Below are positions 46,580 to 58,729 of a DNA stretch of 64,000 bases, piece by piece. The position numbers and the translations under genes are program-made. The stretch lies in the NCBI GenBank assembly GCA_009809945.1, contig WTPW01000401.1:282449-346448 (forward strand), read 5' to 3'. Numbering within the stretch: the first letter of the stretch is position 1; the number at the start of each line of letters is the position of its first letter. Under the pieces are notes generated by a model. It was given only the letters and a program-made list of their open reading frames with translations. It did not search any database and was not told the DNA's origin. This DNA is from Gigaspora margarita (lineage: Eukaryota; Glomeromycota; Glomeromycetes; Diversisporales; Gigasporaceae).

Positions 46580-46915
46580 TGATTCTAAAATAGATCGTTA
46601 AGAATCTTAACAATCTATTTTAGATTATTAAGAATCTTAATGATCTAAAATAGAAGCTTAAAAATTTTTAATGATAAATAGATTGTTAAGATTCTTAATG
46701 ATCTACTTTAGATCATTAAGAAACTTACTAATCTAAAATAGATCGTTAAGATTTTTAACGATCTATTTTAGATCATTAATAATCTAAAATAGATTACTAA
46801 TGATCTATTTAGAACATTAAAAATCTTAATAATCTAAATAGATTATTAAGATTTCTAATGATCTAAATAGATCATTAAAATTCTTAACAATCTAAATAGA
46901 TTATTAAGATTTATT
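46580..46915. repeat. array of about 33-bp palindromic units
   Basis: Repeated AATAGATCNTTAAGATTCTT and its complement, ten or so units, each able to fold on itself. Confidence 0.75.
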
Positions 46916-47237
46916 ATAGTTTTTTTCCATTTATTTATTTTTTTATTTTATTTATTTTATTTATTTTTTTATTTTTTTTGTTTATTTATTTTTTTATTTT
47001 TTTGTTTATTTATTTTTGCATGGTTGTGCATTCTATATGCATCATATAAAAATAATAATTATTATTAGATAATCATTATTTATTTTATTTTATTTTTTTT
47101 AATCTGTTTGTTTTTTTTTGTCTTCACTTACTAACCTTTTTTTTGATCATAATTTGTGTCATCGTTGGTGCCATCATTGGTGTCATTGGTGTTGTTCTAG
47201 TTGGTGTCATTGTTGGTAGTGTAGTTGGTATTGTGGG

Positions 47238-48689
47238 CAGTGTTGGAAATCTGTTTTGAAATTTATGTTCTCATGAGAACATATTAATTTAATTTAATGT
47301 TCTCAAAAATTTTTTTATGTTCTCAAATAAAAAAAAATTTTTTTTCTCTTTCTCACTTTTTTCTTTTTTTCTCTCTCTCTCTTTTTCTTTTTTTCTCTCA
47401 CTCTCTTTTTTACACTTACTTTTTCTTTTTGCAATTATTTTTTTTCTCTTATTCTCTTTCTTAACTTATACTTTTAGACTTCTTTTATTTATTTTTTAAT
47501 TTTTTAATATATTTAAAAAGTTATTAATGGTAAAATAATAAAGAATATAATTTATTTAACTAAAATTTATAAACAAAACTAAATTATTTAAAAAAAAAAA
47601 TAAAACTATAATTCATATATTTTTTTTTAAAAAAAAACCAATTTAATATTTTAGGCTTTTATATAATGTTGGAGATGTTATTGGTTTAATCCAACTTGTA
47701 TATTTAGATTTTAGATAAGCCTTTAATATTTCTTAAATATTTAAAAAAATAGATAATTATAGTAAATATAATATATTATTCTTCTTCACTATAGTGAATT
47801 AATGAATTTATAAATTCAAAAAATTTTTAATATAAATTTTAAAATATAGCACTAAAGTTTAAAATTATAATAACTAAAGATTTGCTTGTAAAAAATTTAT
47901 GTTATCATTGTAATAAGTTTAGCTTTCTGAAAACTTATATTAAATTTTGATTTAATTGGTTTTCAATATAATAATATTATATGTACCAGTATATCAAAGT
48001 TTGTACATACTGGACAGCATAAGATATTCACTCTATTTATATAGAGCACAAATTTTTGATTTTTAAATAATCAATTTAGATTTGCTAATTTTGATATAAT
48101 TGATTCTAATTGATTAATTAAATATATATTTTTTCTTTTTTTTTTTTTATATTAATGCCAATTTTTAAAATCATTACAAACTTTAACTTTAATAACTTCT
48201 TTAAAACAAAAAGTAATAAAAATCCTTTGACAAAAATGTAGTTTAGCAAAAAAATCTATCAATTTGTTAAAGGGTTTTTTGATTTAACTTGTTTTAAAAA
48301 AAGTTATAATGATTTAAAGTTTTATTAATAAAGTGGATGCATTTTGCTATCCAGTACTATAGAATAATGTAGCTATGCAACTATATTACACCAAACTGGA
48401 AATAGATAACCCAATAAATTATATTATTCAAAATTTTTCTGTAATTCAAAAACACTAAATTGTCTTCTATTTCAACAACTGACAATTAAATATTTATGAA
48501 TTTAATTATTTAAACTACTATATTAATAAAATAATTTTTTATTACTTTATATATTTACATAGAGAACATATTTTTCAAACTTAATGTTCTTAAAAAAAAT
48601 TTAATAGAGAACATCTTAAATTTTGTAAATGTTCTCAAATTAAAAGTGATGTTCTCATGAGAACATGAGAACATAAGATTTCCACACTG
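47238..48689. mobile_element. 1.45-kb hAT element (CAGTGTTGGAAATC ends)
   Basis: Ends are CAGTGTTGGAAATC and, reversed, CAGTGTGGAAATC, with ATGTTCTCATGAGAACAT palindromes just inside. The perfect 8-bp duplication ATTGTGGG lies at 47230-47237 and 48690-48697. No transposase ORF. It is the template for recognising the split copy at 36677-56541. Confidence 0.75.
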
Positions 48690-49717
48690 ATTGTGGGTAT
48701 TGTTGTTGCTAGTTGGTGTCATTGGTGTTCTTGTAGAATAGCTTTACATACTTTTTTTGGTATTCTTGTAGATGGTATTGTGTGGTTTTCAGTGTTCTTG
48801 TAAGTGGTCCATTTGTTTTTTCTCTGTTTTTGAAGAGAGGTCTTTGCTGGTTTTTGGCATTTATATGAGGTGGTCTTGCTCATTTCTCTATATCTGTATG
48901 GGGTGGTCTTTATTGTTTTTCTGGTATTCATTAGTGTTTACTTTATTTGCTTTATTTGCTTTTGCTTTTTGTTTTGTTTGTTTTGCCTTTTCTTGTTTGC
49001 TTTTGCCTTTGCTTAGTTTTTTTTGCCTTTTGCTTTATTTGCTTTTTATTTTTTGTTTTGACTACTTTGTGCTTTTTGCTTTTTGCAATTTGCTTGCTTT
49101 TTTGCTTTGTTTACTTTTTGCTTTTTATTTTTTTTGTTTTGCTTATTTTGCATTTAACTAGCTTCTTTTTTTTTCTTTTAGCCTTAATAATTTAGTTGTC
49201 TTTCAAGTTGTTTTGTAGAGACATTTTAGTTGGAGCTATTGTTTAGTGCATGTAGTTGGAGCTATCGTTGGTGTCATAATTATTGCATTAATGGTGCTAT
49301 ATTGTATTCTCAAAATATGAAGTTATTAAAAAAAGTTATTAGAAAGAGTTAGTGAAGATGATTAGTGTAGATTAGATTAGATTAGCGTAAATTAGTGTAG
49401 GGTTAGAGTTCAGGTTAGGGTTAGGGTTTGGGTCTGGATTAAAGTTTTGGTTAGGGTTCAAGTGTTCATCACTTTGTTTTTTTTTATTCATTGTATTTTT
49501 TTTTTAATAAAAAATTCATAAAATTTTTTTTGTAAAACTTTCAATTGATATTGATTGGCTAGTTACGTGTAATTTATTATCAAATATTTGGTTGTTTGTC
49601 AGCATTTCATTCCATTGTTGTTAATTGTTTTTTATATTAATTATATATTTATTATTAACTATTATAGATATGTATCGATTATAATCACTATCAATATATT
49701 AGTTATATATCAAATTA
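48690..49717. other. T-rich low-complexity DNA
   Basis: TTGGTGTCATTG- and TTTGCTTTTTG-type words. Open frames here encode only Phe/Leu/Cys runs and are not genes. A few TTAGGG-like words occur at 49390-49430. Confidence 0.5.
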
Positions 49718-49733
49718 ATATATATCAATATTC

Positions 49734-50145
49734 TTAGCCCTGACTGCAAGTGTATAGATAAAGCTATAGTGTAAGTTACCAAAGTGTAGGTATTACCTGG
49801 GTGGGACAGGAACTGCTCTACCAAGTTTCCTGCAAGGATAAACTAGTCCTAAGGGCTATGGCAGTAAATGATCCGGGGTCTGAACTGACTGTATATGTAC
49901 CGCAGATACCAGTGAAACAGTTGAGATTGGTCAAGGAGCTAAAGATCAGAGGGTTTAAATAGGCAATTTCCGTAGTTGGGTTGCAGGTATGGCATCTAGT
50001 GTGGAACCTTCGGGCGGACTACTTAAATTAGACACCAAAAGTGTACGTGTGGCTAGTTGTACTCTCATCCAAGTGTAACTTTCTGTTGTGTAAACTGGAT
50101 AAATCCTAGGCCCCAAGCAGGCACTTTGAAACCAAAAAAATATAT
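49734..50145 (+). mobile_element. 5'-truncated SINE
   Basis: It matches the 3' 400 bp of the full SINE (51171-52170) and ends in GAAACCAAAAAAATATA. The target duplication ATATATATCAATATTC lies at 49718-49733 and 50146-50161. Confidence 0.75.
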
Positions 50146-50425
50146 ATATATATCAATATTCAATACCCCTGCTGATTTCTATCAATAGTAATAGTAATTG
50201 ATATATATCTCACCTAGTTAGTAACTTATATTTATCTAATAAATATATATTAATTAATATCTATATCATATATATATCGATTGCTATCACTATCAGATAT
50301 ATATTGATTAGCCAGATATATAATGATTACTATTACTATTAATAGAAATTAGCAGGGTATTAAGTATTAATATATCTTATCTTGTTAGTAATCGATATAT
50401 ATCTATATATAAAATTTGCTGATAA

Positions 50426-51155
50426 CAGGTTCTTTATAACAAACCTCTTTTACAAAAGAAAGTCAAGGGTGATCATAGCAGTAGGTTGTACAGAAAGCTT
50501 CATCATAGAGAATGGCATCGAACAGAAAAAATCGATTTCACTATTGATCTAGTGAATTTCTACAACCCTTTTTAGAATGCATTCAAAGTGATACTAGTCA
50601 GGGTTACAGAATGGCAGTAAAGGAGCCTTACAATTTAAAGATGAATTGTTCAATAATATATGAACAAAAACAGAGTGTAGTAGCTTTCGCAAATAATACA
50701 ACATGGATTGCTTCATTAAAAAAACAAATGAAAAGAACAATTCAAATTGTGCAAGAATTTTTCAAACACAATGATATACAGATAAATATGAAAAAATCAA
50801 AACTGATAATCTGTAATATGAAAAAAGAAAAAGAGAAAAAGTATATTATCTTAGGAGGTGAGATAGTAAAGGAAGAAGGTGACAATAAAATAACAAGATT
50901 TCTAGGAATATGGCTTAATTGCAAGCCCAAAGAATCATTAGTTCGAGCAAAAGCTAAAGAAGTAATAAGGACAACAGTATAGCAATTAAGCAAAAAGAAG
51001 ATTATGCTAAGCCAAGTAGTATACATTAATAAAATGTGCATCCTTCTGAAGTTATGCTATATCCGCCAAGCAGTTAAACTATTGACAAAAGCAATTGACC
51101 AAATTCATGCACCCTTTCTGCAATTGGCAAAAAACAAAGCAGGATTTCAAGCAAC
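50426..51155 (+). pseudogene. LINE reverse transcriptase, C-terminal half
   Basis: TNLFYKRKSRVIIAVGCTESF resumes the RT. At about 50686-50709 the motif C reads AFANNTTWIA where FADD is expected; both catalytic Asp codons are AAT instead of GAT. The connection/thumb region follows up to TESGAV, where the SINE is inserted. Confidence 0.75.
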
Positions 51156-51170
51156 AGAAAGTGGAGCAGT

Positions 51171-52170
51171 AGGGTTTGGTGACTTAGGGAAGTTGGTAAG
51201 TTGTCACCCCCCAAGTGGCAGGTCTAGGGTTCAAATCCCACTGGCGATGCTTTGAAAATAAAATCTGTGGTACGGTAACTGTTGTCTTGTTGATCGGTCG
51301 GGTATATTACCTGTAATCCTTGGTTACCATCTAGAATGGGAGCTTTCAGGCATATTTGTGTATCATTACACAGACAAATCCAAGGGACCAGAGAAATGAA
51401 AACCCGTTTGGCAATTCCTGAGTAAGGAGATAGCAAAGATCTTCGACAGTGCTACCAAAACCAGAGAATCAGAAACTGGAGCCAGAATACCGGACGAATA
51501 AAGACCCTCAGGGATGGGGGTTCACCAACCTGGCCACCAGAGTCACACCGGAGGAAAAGGACCTACGCTATAGAAGTAAGTACCAAGGGAAGAAAGAACC
51601 ATAGTGGCACCTAATGCTGGGTTAATCGACCCTTCCGGGCTAACTGGTTTGGAAGTTTGGGAAGCTGGTGTAAGAACTGGTAGGATGGTAGAGGTGGGTG
51701 CTGGGGTTGGAGTGAACCTTACAAGGGCATGAAGTAGGTAATAGTAGCGGTTTAATGGTTAGCCCTGACTGCAAGTATATAGGTAAAGCTGTAGCGTAAG
51801 TTACCGAAGTGTAGGTATTACCTGTGTGGGACAGAGACTGCTCTACCAAGTTTCCTGCGAGGATAAATTAGTCCTAAGGGCTATGGCAGTAAATGATCTG
51901 GGGTCCGGACTGACTGTATATGTCCTGCGGATACTGGTAAAACAGTTGAGATTGGTCAAAGCAGCTGAAGATCAGAGGGTTTAAAATAGGCAATGCCGGT
52001 ATGCGAGTTGCAGGTATGGCAGCTAGTGTAGAACCTTCAGGTGGCTACTTAAATAGGCAACCAAAAGTTGCAGGTGTGGCTAGTTGTACTCTCATCCAAG
52101 TGTAATTTTCCAATGTGTAAACTGAATAAATCCTATGCCCCAAGCAGGCACTTTGAAACCGAAAAAAAAA
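51171..52170 (+). mobile_element. full-length tRNA-derived SINE, 1.0 kb
   Basis: The head has an A-box-like TGACTTAGGGAAGTTGG and a B box GGGTTCAAATCCC (about 51230-51242). The tail is A-rich (GAAACCGAAAAAAAAA). A perfect 15-bp duplication AGAAAGTGGAGCAGT lies at 51156-51170 and 52171-52185. It is unusually long for a SINE, so the body may be composite. It interrupts the LINE ORF. Confidence 0.8.
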
Positions 52171-52185
52171 AGAAAGTGGAGCAGT

Positions 52186-52415
52186 TATAAGCCACAAGAA
52201 TATAAGAAACTGCAAACAGCTTAAGAATGCATTAGTTTCTAGGCAAATAGCAAGTTTATATTATAGATTAAATGAGAAAGGGGCAGTTAAAGTGATAACA
52301 GAATTCTATATAAAACAGGGGTATTTGTTAGCAGGTTTACTGAAAGGAAGTAGGCTCAAAAATTGCGATTCTAATATTTCAAAAATCTGAAAACACAACT
52401 TGGCAAGCTAGACCC
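52186..52415 (+). pseudogene. LINE fragment between SINE and Harbinger-like insert
   Basis: It encodes ISHKNIRNCKQLKNALVSRQ and YLLAGLLKGSRL in frame with the LINE before the SINE, then stops at 52388-52390. Confidence 0.6.
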
Positions 52416-52418
52416 TAA

Positions 52419-53608
52419 GGGTGGTGACAGATATTATGTAATATCGATTTACTATGAGGGTACCCCCCCTCCCCCCTACATAAGACGATTCTGATTGGTC
52501 AATTTTAAAAAAACTTTAATAATTAAAATTTTACTAATAAATTATATTCTTGGGCTCTAAATAAGCTTATTTAAAATATAATTATATACCGAAATAATGT
52601 ATTATTTTGTGCTGAACAAGTTTATTTAGTGCCTAATATTATATTTTATTAGTAAAATTTTGCATAATACAGAATTTTTATATTTTTATTAGTAAAAATA
52701 TAGAAAATTCTGCATTATGCAAATTCTACTAATTATTTATAAATTTTTGTTCTAAGTAAACTTGTTCAGCACCAAAAAATACATTATTTCGGCATATATT
52801 CTTTTAATTTTTTTAATTTTTCAAATAAAGATGAGCAAAAATGCATTTTTGATAAAAATTTATCAATTTTGCTCATCTTTATTTAAAAAATTAAAATAAT
52901 TAAATAATTATATACCGAAATAATGTATTTTGTTGTGCTAAACAAGTTTACTTAGGGCTCAAAGTTATAATTCATTATTAAAATTTTGCATCATACAGAA
53001 TTTTCTATATTTTTATTAATAAAAATATAGAAAATTCTGCATGATGCAAAATTTTAATAATGAATTATAACTTTAGCCCTAAGTAAACTTGTTGAGCACT
53101 ATAAAATACATTATTCCAATATATAATTATTTAATTATTTTAATTTTTTAAATAAAGATGAGCAAAATTGGTAAATTTTNATCAAAAATGCATTTTTGCT
53201 CATCTTTATTTGAAAACTTAAGAAAATTAAAAGAATATATGCCGAAATAATGTATTTTTTGGTGCTGAACAAGTTTACTTAGAGCAAAAATTTATAATTA
53301 AGTAGTAGAATTTGCATAATGCAGAATTTTCTATATTTTTACTAATAAAAATATAAGAAATTCTGCATTATACAAAATTTTACTAATGAAACATAACACT
53401 TAGCACTAAATAAACTTGTTCAGCAGCAAAAGATACATTATTTTGATATATTTTTANATTTTAAANAAGCTTAATTAATGCTTGAAGTTTTAATTTATTA
53501 GCGATATATTATATTATATATAGAATTATATATAATATATATGTGTAATGTAAGACGTTGGGCTTACCCCCTCCCCCCTAAAATATTACATAATATCTGT
53601 CACCACCC
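52419..53608. mobile_element. Harbinger-like MITE, 1.19 kb
   Basis: The first 20 bases GGGTGGTGACAGATATTATG recur inverted at the other end, with TAA duplicated (52416-52418, 53609-53611). The interior is a series of alternating inverted repeats (TTCTGCATTATGC, GATGAGCAAAATTG). Confidence 0.7.
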
Positions 53609-53611
53609 TAA

Positions 53612-55360
53612 TAAGAATGAACAATTTGCAGTTGAGCCTCAAACCAGATCAAAGAGAATGGGGCCTAGTAGAAAAAGGATGCAGAATTGCAAGTATACTA
53701 GAAAAAAATTTATATTTGCATGTGTGAAAGCACTCAAAAACCAAAATCTCTTCTATGTACAATAGCTCCTAAAATATTCAGGAAAGGAGAATATTAACAT
53801 GGAGTCAACTTAGATCAAGTAGAGGCCAAGTATGCAAAGATCAAAAAGCAAAGTAGTTTTTATTGCTAGAGGAGAGAATTCTAGGAGAAGCAGAAAATAA
53901 AAGGTTAAAGAAGTCTTTGAGGTGGCCCATCAAATAAGTTAGCTATGAAAGTAAAACTTTAAGAGGTAAAGGATGATTACCAGAAAAAAGAATGGATATT
54001 AACTGCAAAAGAAACCAACAAATGTGATATAAGGCAGGTATTAGAAAAGAAGCAAAAAAAAGTTCTCACAGAACATTGGGTACATGAGCCCCAAAGTGCA
54101 CAGAAAGTAACAATTGTGAAGGAATATGAGGATTACAAGTATAATAAAAGAGAGCAGAACCAAGTATGTGATGAGTGGACCAAAAATAGGGGTTCTGTCT
54201 ACCAAACCTTTTCCAAATAGCAAAAGAAGATTAGAGTTAGACATAGATACAGTTCTGTGATGGAGTAAAAGGAAGGAAAGGAATGATAATAGAGAAGTAG
54301 AACTTCCACAAATATTGAAAAAGGTACAAGAGTTAGAAATAGAAATTATTAAAAACCAAAAACTTAAGTTTAGTATTTGAAAAATTAATGATTAGAAAAT
54401 ATAAGAAAATAGGTTAGAAAACAAAGAAAATTTGGTATTTTATATGGATATTCCCCTGGTTAAACCATCAATAAAGAAGAGGGAAATTGATAGAATGGAA
54501 GCAGATTGGGTTCAAATAGGTCTAGAGAATGAGGAAATTGTAGACGCAGGCTATATGGGTACTCAGGAATGGCTATCATCTACCAAACTGGAGCTTTTGG
54601 CAATCTGGTTAGTATTATTAATGGTACCAGAAAAATCTAAAGTCCAAATTAACACAGATAGTAAAGTCGTAATAAGTAATATTAGTACTGGTAATGAGGA
54701 TCATACAAGTAGGTTTTGGTTAAAGCAAAAAGCCCAAAACATAATGCAAAGCATACAAAAATTAATAAAATTGAAGAAGATATAGCTCTTTAGTCAAAGT
54801 TAAAGGTTATAGCAGGATTCTATAGAATGAGATAGCAGACCACTTAGCTAGTCAAGGTTCAGAAGTCTTAGACCAACAAAGATGTATAACTTCACTACCT
54901 CCAGTTCAGAGTGTGAAATGTACTAGAAGGACAAGAAGGCCAAATAGCTAGTATGTGATTTCACAAAAGTCCTAATGAATCTTAAAGTGGGTTTAGATTA
55001 GCACCTGTAAGAATTAGTATTAAAAGAAGAACCACAAGATGAACTCCTAAAATTCAAATAGTCACTGTTGTGGAACAGATTAAAAAAGACAGAGTGGGAT
55101 AAGATGTACCTCAACAAGAAAGAATAAGAGGCTAGGTGGTCTTTACCAATATCTTTAAGAAAACCCAGTTTTGAGAATGCTGGCAAACTGGAACAAAGAT
55201 ATATACAAGAAAAACAAGTGCATAAGCTGTAAGGATGAAAAGGAGGAAAGCCAAGACCACCTATCAGAATGTCCCAGATATGAAGCTCTATGTTTGGATC
55301 TAGAGGAAACAGTAATTCAGGCTGCATGGACAGGTGTACCCACTACTCTCCAGTGAACAA
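53612..55360 (+). pseudogene. LINE RNase H and C-terminal zinc motif
   Basis: RNase H-like blocks are VFYMD (Asp), TKLELLAIWLVLL (Glu) and INTDSKVVI (Asp) at 54432-54700, then NEIADHLAS near 54830. At 55220-55280 a CISCKDEKEESQDHLSEC cluster is the CX2C..HX4C motif seen at the end of many LINE ORFs. Multiple stops and shifts separate the blocks. Confidence 0.65.
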
Positions 55361-56540
55361 GTAACATAAAACAGCTCAAGAAAGCATTCTGGGGTGATAC
55401 ACAAGAAGAGAAAATAATATGAGAAAGGGACTGGTCAAAGGTCTAGTGAGCTAAAACACATATATGCAGGTTCTAGTGGCACTGGAGAGAAAGTTAAAAG
55501 AGGCTATATCTTTTTGTAATACTGCAAGCATTGTGGCTTGGAACATTTTTTATAAGGAAATCTTGAGGACAAGATGCGAGAACTTTATTGAGTGAAAGAA
55601 AAGTAATGGAATTGTTAGAAGAAACAATATAGAAAAAAAGGAAAAAAGAGAAGATCAAAAGTTTATAAGGAAAAAGTAAGGAAAAAGAGGTCATAATGGG
55701 AATAGAAGCAGAAAGAATAGGACTTTGTCAGAGGTTGAAGGAAAAGAGAATGGAAGAAAAGTGCAAGTGAGATGACCTATGGGAGAATGTGGTAAAAGTG
55801 TTAATAATAAAAGGAGAAAAGCCATTTTGGTATGGCTTATAGGTGAGTCAGACATGCCTTCTATATGAACTGAGGTTCAATAGTGTGGCAGGTTGCACCT
55901 GGGTGCCCAAAGGAAAGACAGGTGATGACAAACTTAGATATTAAGTAATTATTTGTATAGTCTTAGATAGTACAATTCTCTTAATAAAAAGTAATGGCGA
56001 GACTGCCTAAGTTTAAAAAAAAATAAATAAAAAATAAATAAATATAGTAAATATAATGTATCATTCTTCTTTGCTATAGTGAATTTAGTGAATTTATAGA
56101 TTAAAAAATTTTTTTGCTATAAAATTTTAAATCATAGCACTAAAGTTTAAATGGATAATAACTAAAGATTTTTTAAATAATGTTTTTGCAAGAATTGATG
56201 TTATCATTATAGTGAGTTTAGCTCTCTTAAAATTTATATTAAATATTGATATTTTGGTTATCAAAGTTTATATAATAAGGTAGCTATATAACTATATTGC
56301 ACCAAAACCAAGAATTGATAAACTAATAAATTATATTTTTCAAAATTTTTTTGTGATTTGAAAACTACTAAACCTTTTTCTATTTCTACTAACTAACAAT
56401 TTAATATTTATAAGCTTAATTATTTTATACTGCTAGATTAATAAGACTAAATTTTTATTACTTTATATATTTACATAGAGAACATTTTTCAAGCTTAATG
56501 TTCTCAAAAAACATTTAATAGAGAACAGTTTAAATTTTGT

Positions 56541-56937
56541 AACTAATAACTTAGTAAGAGTTGACAACTCAGTTGGGCTTGAGAGCTCGAAGTTTAGGGA
56601 AAAGCTCAGATAGAGTTCACTTAGTTGAGTTATACCCTTCAAAATTATAGTAGAAGTGTTAGTTTCATTAATTCCCTTATAAACTAATAACCCAAATTAA
56701 AGTCTAATCCATGATCTCATATTAGAGCTTCGTGACATAATTCAGAGCTCTATTCGACCCTAGTTCCTCGGACTAAGTCTATCCACGCCTCAATCGAAGC
56801 CTTACCATTATTAGGGTTTAGTTAGAGTAGTTTGGTTAGTTTTGTAGTGTGTAGTTATGATCTTTAAGACGTAGGGTACACTTTTCACCTTCACAACGTA
56901 TAATCTTGTGCTGTGCTAATAAGTTGTTGCATAAAAC
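56541..56937. repeat. long dispersed repeat, copy 1 (right part)
   Basis: CTCAGATAGAGTT, TATTAGAGCTTCGTGACAT and TCAATCGAAGCCTTAC match 58960-59335 in the same order. Its left part may be 36573-36676, beyond the hAT/LINE stack. LTR-like, but ends are not defined. Confidence 0.55.
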
Positions 56938-57730
56938 TAGTGCTCCAAACGGGTCGGTTCGGGTCGGGTTATAGGCAACCCGAACCCGACCCGAATTTTT
57001 TAAAAAAAATTGCGACCTTAGATGTGAATAAAAAAAAAAAAAATTGCGTGACCTTGGATGNNNNNNNNNNNNNNNNNNNNNNNNNNNNNNNNNNNNNNNN
57101 NNNNNNNNNNNNNNNNNNNNNNNNNNNNNNNNNNNNNNNNNNNNNNNNNNNNNNNNNNNNNNNNNNNNNNNNNNNNNNNNNNNNNNNNNNNNNNNNNNNN
57201 NNNNNNNNNNNNNNNNNNNNNNNNNNNNNNNNNNNNNNNNNNNNNNNNNNNNNNNNNNNNNNNNNNNNNNNNNNNNNNNNNNNNNNNNNNNNNNNNNNNN
57301 NNNNNNNNNNNNNNNNNNNNNNNNNNNNNNNNNNNNNNNNNNNNNNNNNNNNNNNNNNNNNNNNNNNNNNNNNNNNNNNNNNNNNNNNNNNNNNNNNNNN
57401 NNNNNNNNNNNNNNNNNNNNNNNNNNNNNNNNNNNNNNNNNNNNNNNNNNNNNNNNNNNNNNNNNNNNNNNNNNNNNNNNNNNNNNNNNNNNNNNNNNNN
57501 NNNNNNNNNNNNNNNNNNNNNNNNNNNNNNNNNNNNNNNNNNNNNNNNNNNNNNNNNNNNNNNNNNNNNNNNNNNNNNNNNNNNNNNNNNNNNNNNNNNN
57601 NNNNNNNNNNNNNNNNNNNNNNNNCCGAACCCGACCCGAAACTTTCGGGTCAAAATTTTCTAACCCGAACCCGACCCGACCCGAAATTTCGGGTCGGGTT
57701 TCGGGTTGACCCGACCCGTTCGGAGCACTA
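56938..57730. mobile_element. hAT element with GGGTCGGGTT-rich arms and an N gap
   Basis: Ends are TAGTGCTCCAAACGGGTCGG and, reversed, TAGTGCTCCGAACGGGTCGG. The perfect 8-bp duplication CATAAAAC lies at 56930-56937 and 57731-57738. Positions 57061-57624 are N, so any transposase is invisible. Confidence 0.75.
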
Positions 57731-57782
57731 CATAAAACCCGTGCAATAAATGCATTTCGTACGACACGTACGTATGTTGTTA

Positions 57783-58611
57783 CAGTGATGGTAAATGGCC
57801 TGGTCATTTACAATTTTCAAATGACCTCAAATGATCCTGCAATGACCGGCTTAACGGTCAGCTCAATTTTGAGTCTTTTAGAAATGGCTCTTGACCAAAT
57901 GACCATGGTCATTTAGAGATGACCGAGGTCATTTGAGGGTCATTTAATCATTGGACCATCGTGCATATAGAGTTTGTATCCCATATCTAATATTTTTTTA
58001 CATAGATTGATAAATTTTAACTGCATAAACAATGATGCACACGTATAGGTATCGAAGTAAGCGGGTTGGGCTAGACTCGGGCTCAACCCCAATAAAAGTT
58101 TATATGTCCGTTCCACCTAGGAATGGTAAAATACCTCGATCGTTTGATCGAAATTTAAATGACTCCAAGCTATTGAATAATGACAAGATCATTTTGGTTA
58201 TTAAGTTCATTTAGGTCATTGGCATATAAAATAATTTTATTGGTCAAATGGCTCGTATAAAAAATTATCAAACTTTATTACTTTCCTTATCAATAATCTT
58301 AGATATATATTAAAGTCCCAAATTTTTACTAAGTCAATTAATATTTATGTCTTAAGTAAGGTGTTCGAAATATGCAATTTATTATTTCGAACAATGTTAC
58401 TTTACACATTAATATTAATTGACTTATAGCTACAATTATTGATTATGTTTCAATTTTGTATGTCGGCCAATTCTGATTGGCTAAAGAGCATTAGAATATT
58501 AACTAACATATGTAAATGACCTTCTAGATCATTTGAGCATCGAAATGACCCAATGACTAATCATTTGTCATTTGGGTCATTTGGGTCATTTCAGGTCATT
58601 TACCGTCACTG
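57783..58611. mobile_element. hAT MITE (CAGTGATGG ends)
   Basis: Ends are CAGTGATGGTAAATGGCCTG and, reversed, CAGTGACGGTAAATGACCTG. The perfect 8-bp duplication TGTTGTTA lies at 57775-57782 and 58612-58619. Subterminal GGTCATTT words are repeated many times. No ORF. Confidence 0.75.
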
Positions 58612-58729
58612 TGTTGTTACGCACGCCGATTTTCTTCTTTTATTATTATTCTATCCTCGTTTCCTTAGCCGATATGCATATTTAGTAAGACTTGACGTAG
58701 TTGACATGGCCCCGAATATAGTACTGTAG

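Larger units (their letters stand above)
39473..50425. mobile_element. 10.9-kb gene-less insert inside the LINE RT
   Basis: The LINE RT reading frame resumes after 50425, so this block is an insertion. Both margins are rich in ATCGATATATATC. The end sequences are inverted (AAATTTTTATATAG against CAAATTTTATATATAG reversed). The right margin is the same repeat terminus as at 1-435. It holds no ORF of its own, but many nested MITEs and low-complexity tracts. Class unknown. Confidence 0.5.
37166..56030 (+). mobile_element. LINE (non-LTR retrotransposon), heavily interrupted
   Basis: Coding pieces in order are a coiled-coil ORF1-like piece, APE-type endonuclease, RT, RNase H and a C-terminal CCHC zinc motif. 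The 3' end has an AAATAAATAAATA-type tail. AAATAAATAAATATA flanks both ends and could be the target duplication. Without the inserts (39473-50425, 51171-52170, 52419-53608) the LINE is about 5.7 kb, a normal size. Many stops and frameshifts show it is dead. Confidence 0.75.
36677..56541. mobile_element. hAT-like element split by a LINE
   Basis: The left end CAGTGTTGGAAATCTGG and following TAATGTTCTCAAAAA match the element at 47238. 56040-56541 matches that element's right half (CATAGAGAACAT, TTAATAGAGAACA) but lacks the terminal inverted repeat. The two parts are separated by the LINE at about 37166-56030. Confidence 0.65.

Noticed and set aside
48772..49195. Phe/Leu/Cys-rich open frames resembling membrane proteins
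   Set aside because: They come from TTTGCTTTTTG low-complexity DNA with no start context or family.
49380..49435. TTAGGG-like words (also AACCCTAA at 15040 and 25905)
   Set aside because: Only one to three imperfect units; not a telomere or clear interstitial telomeric array.
56836..57807. Long open frames across the N gap
   Set aside because: Most of their length is N and the rest is transposon arms.
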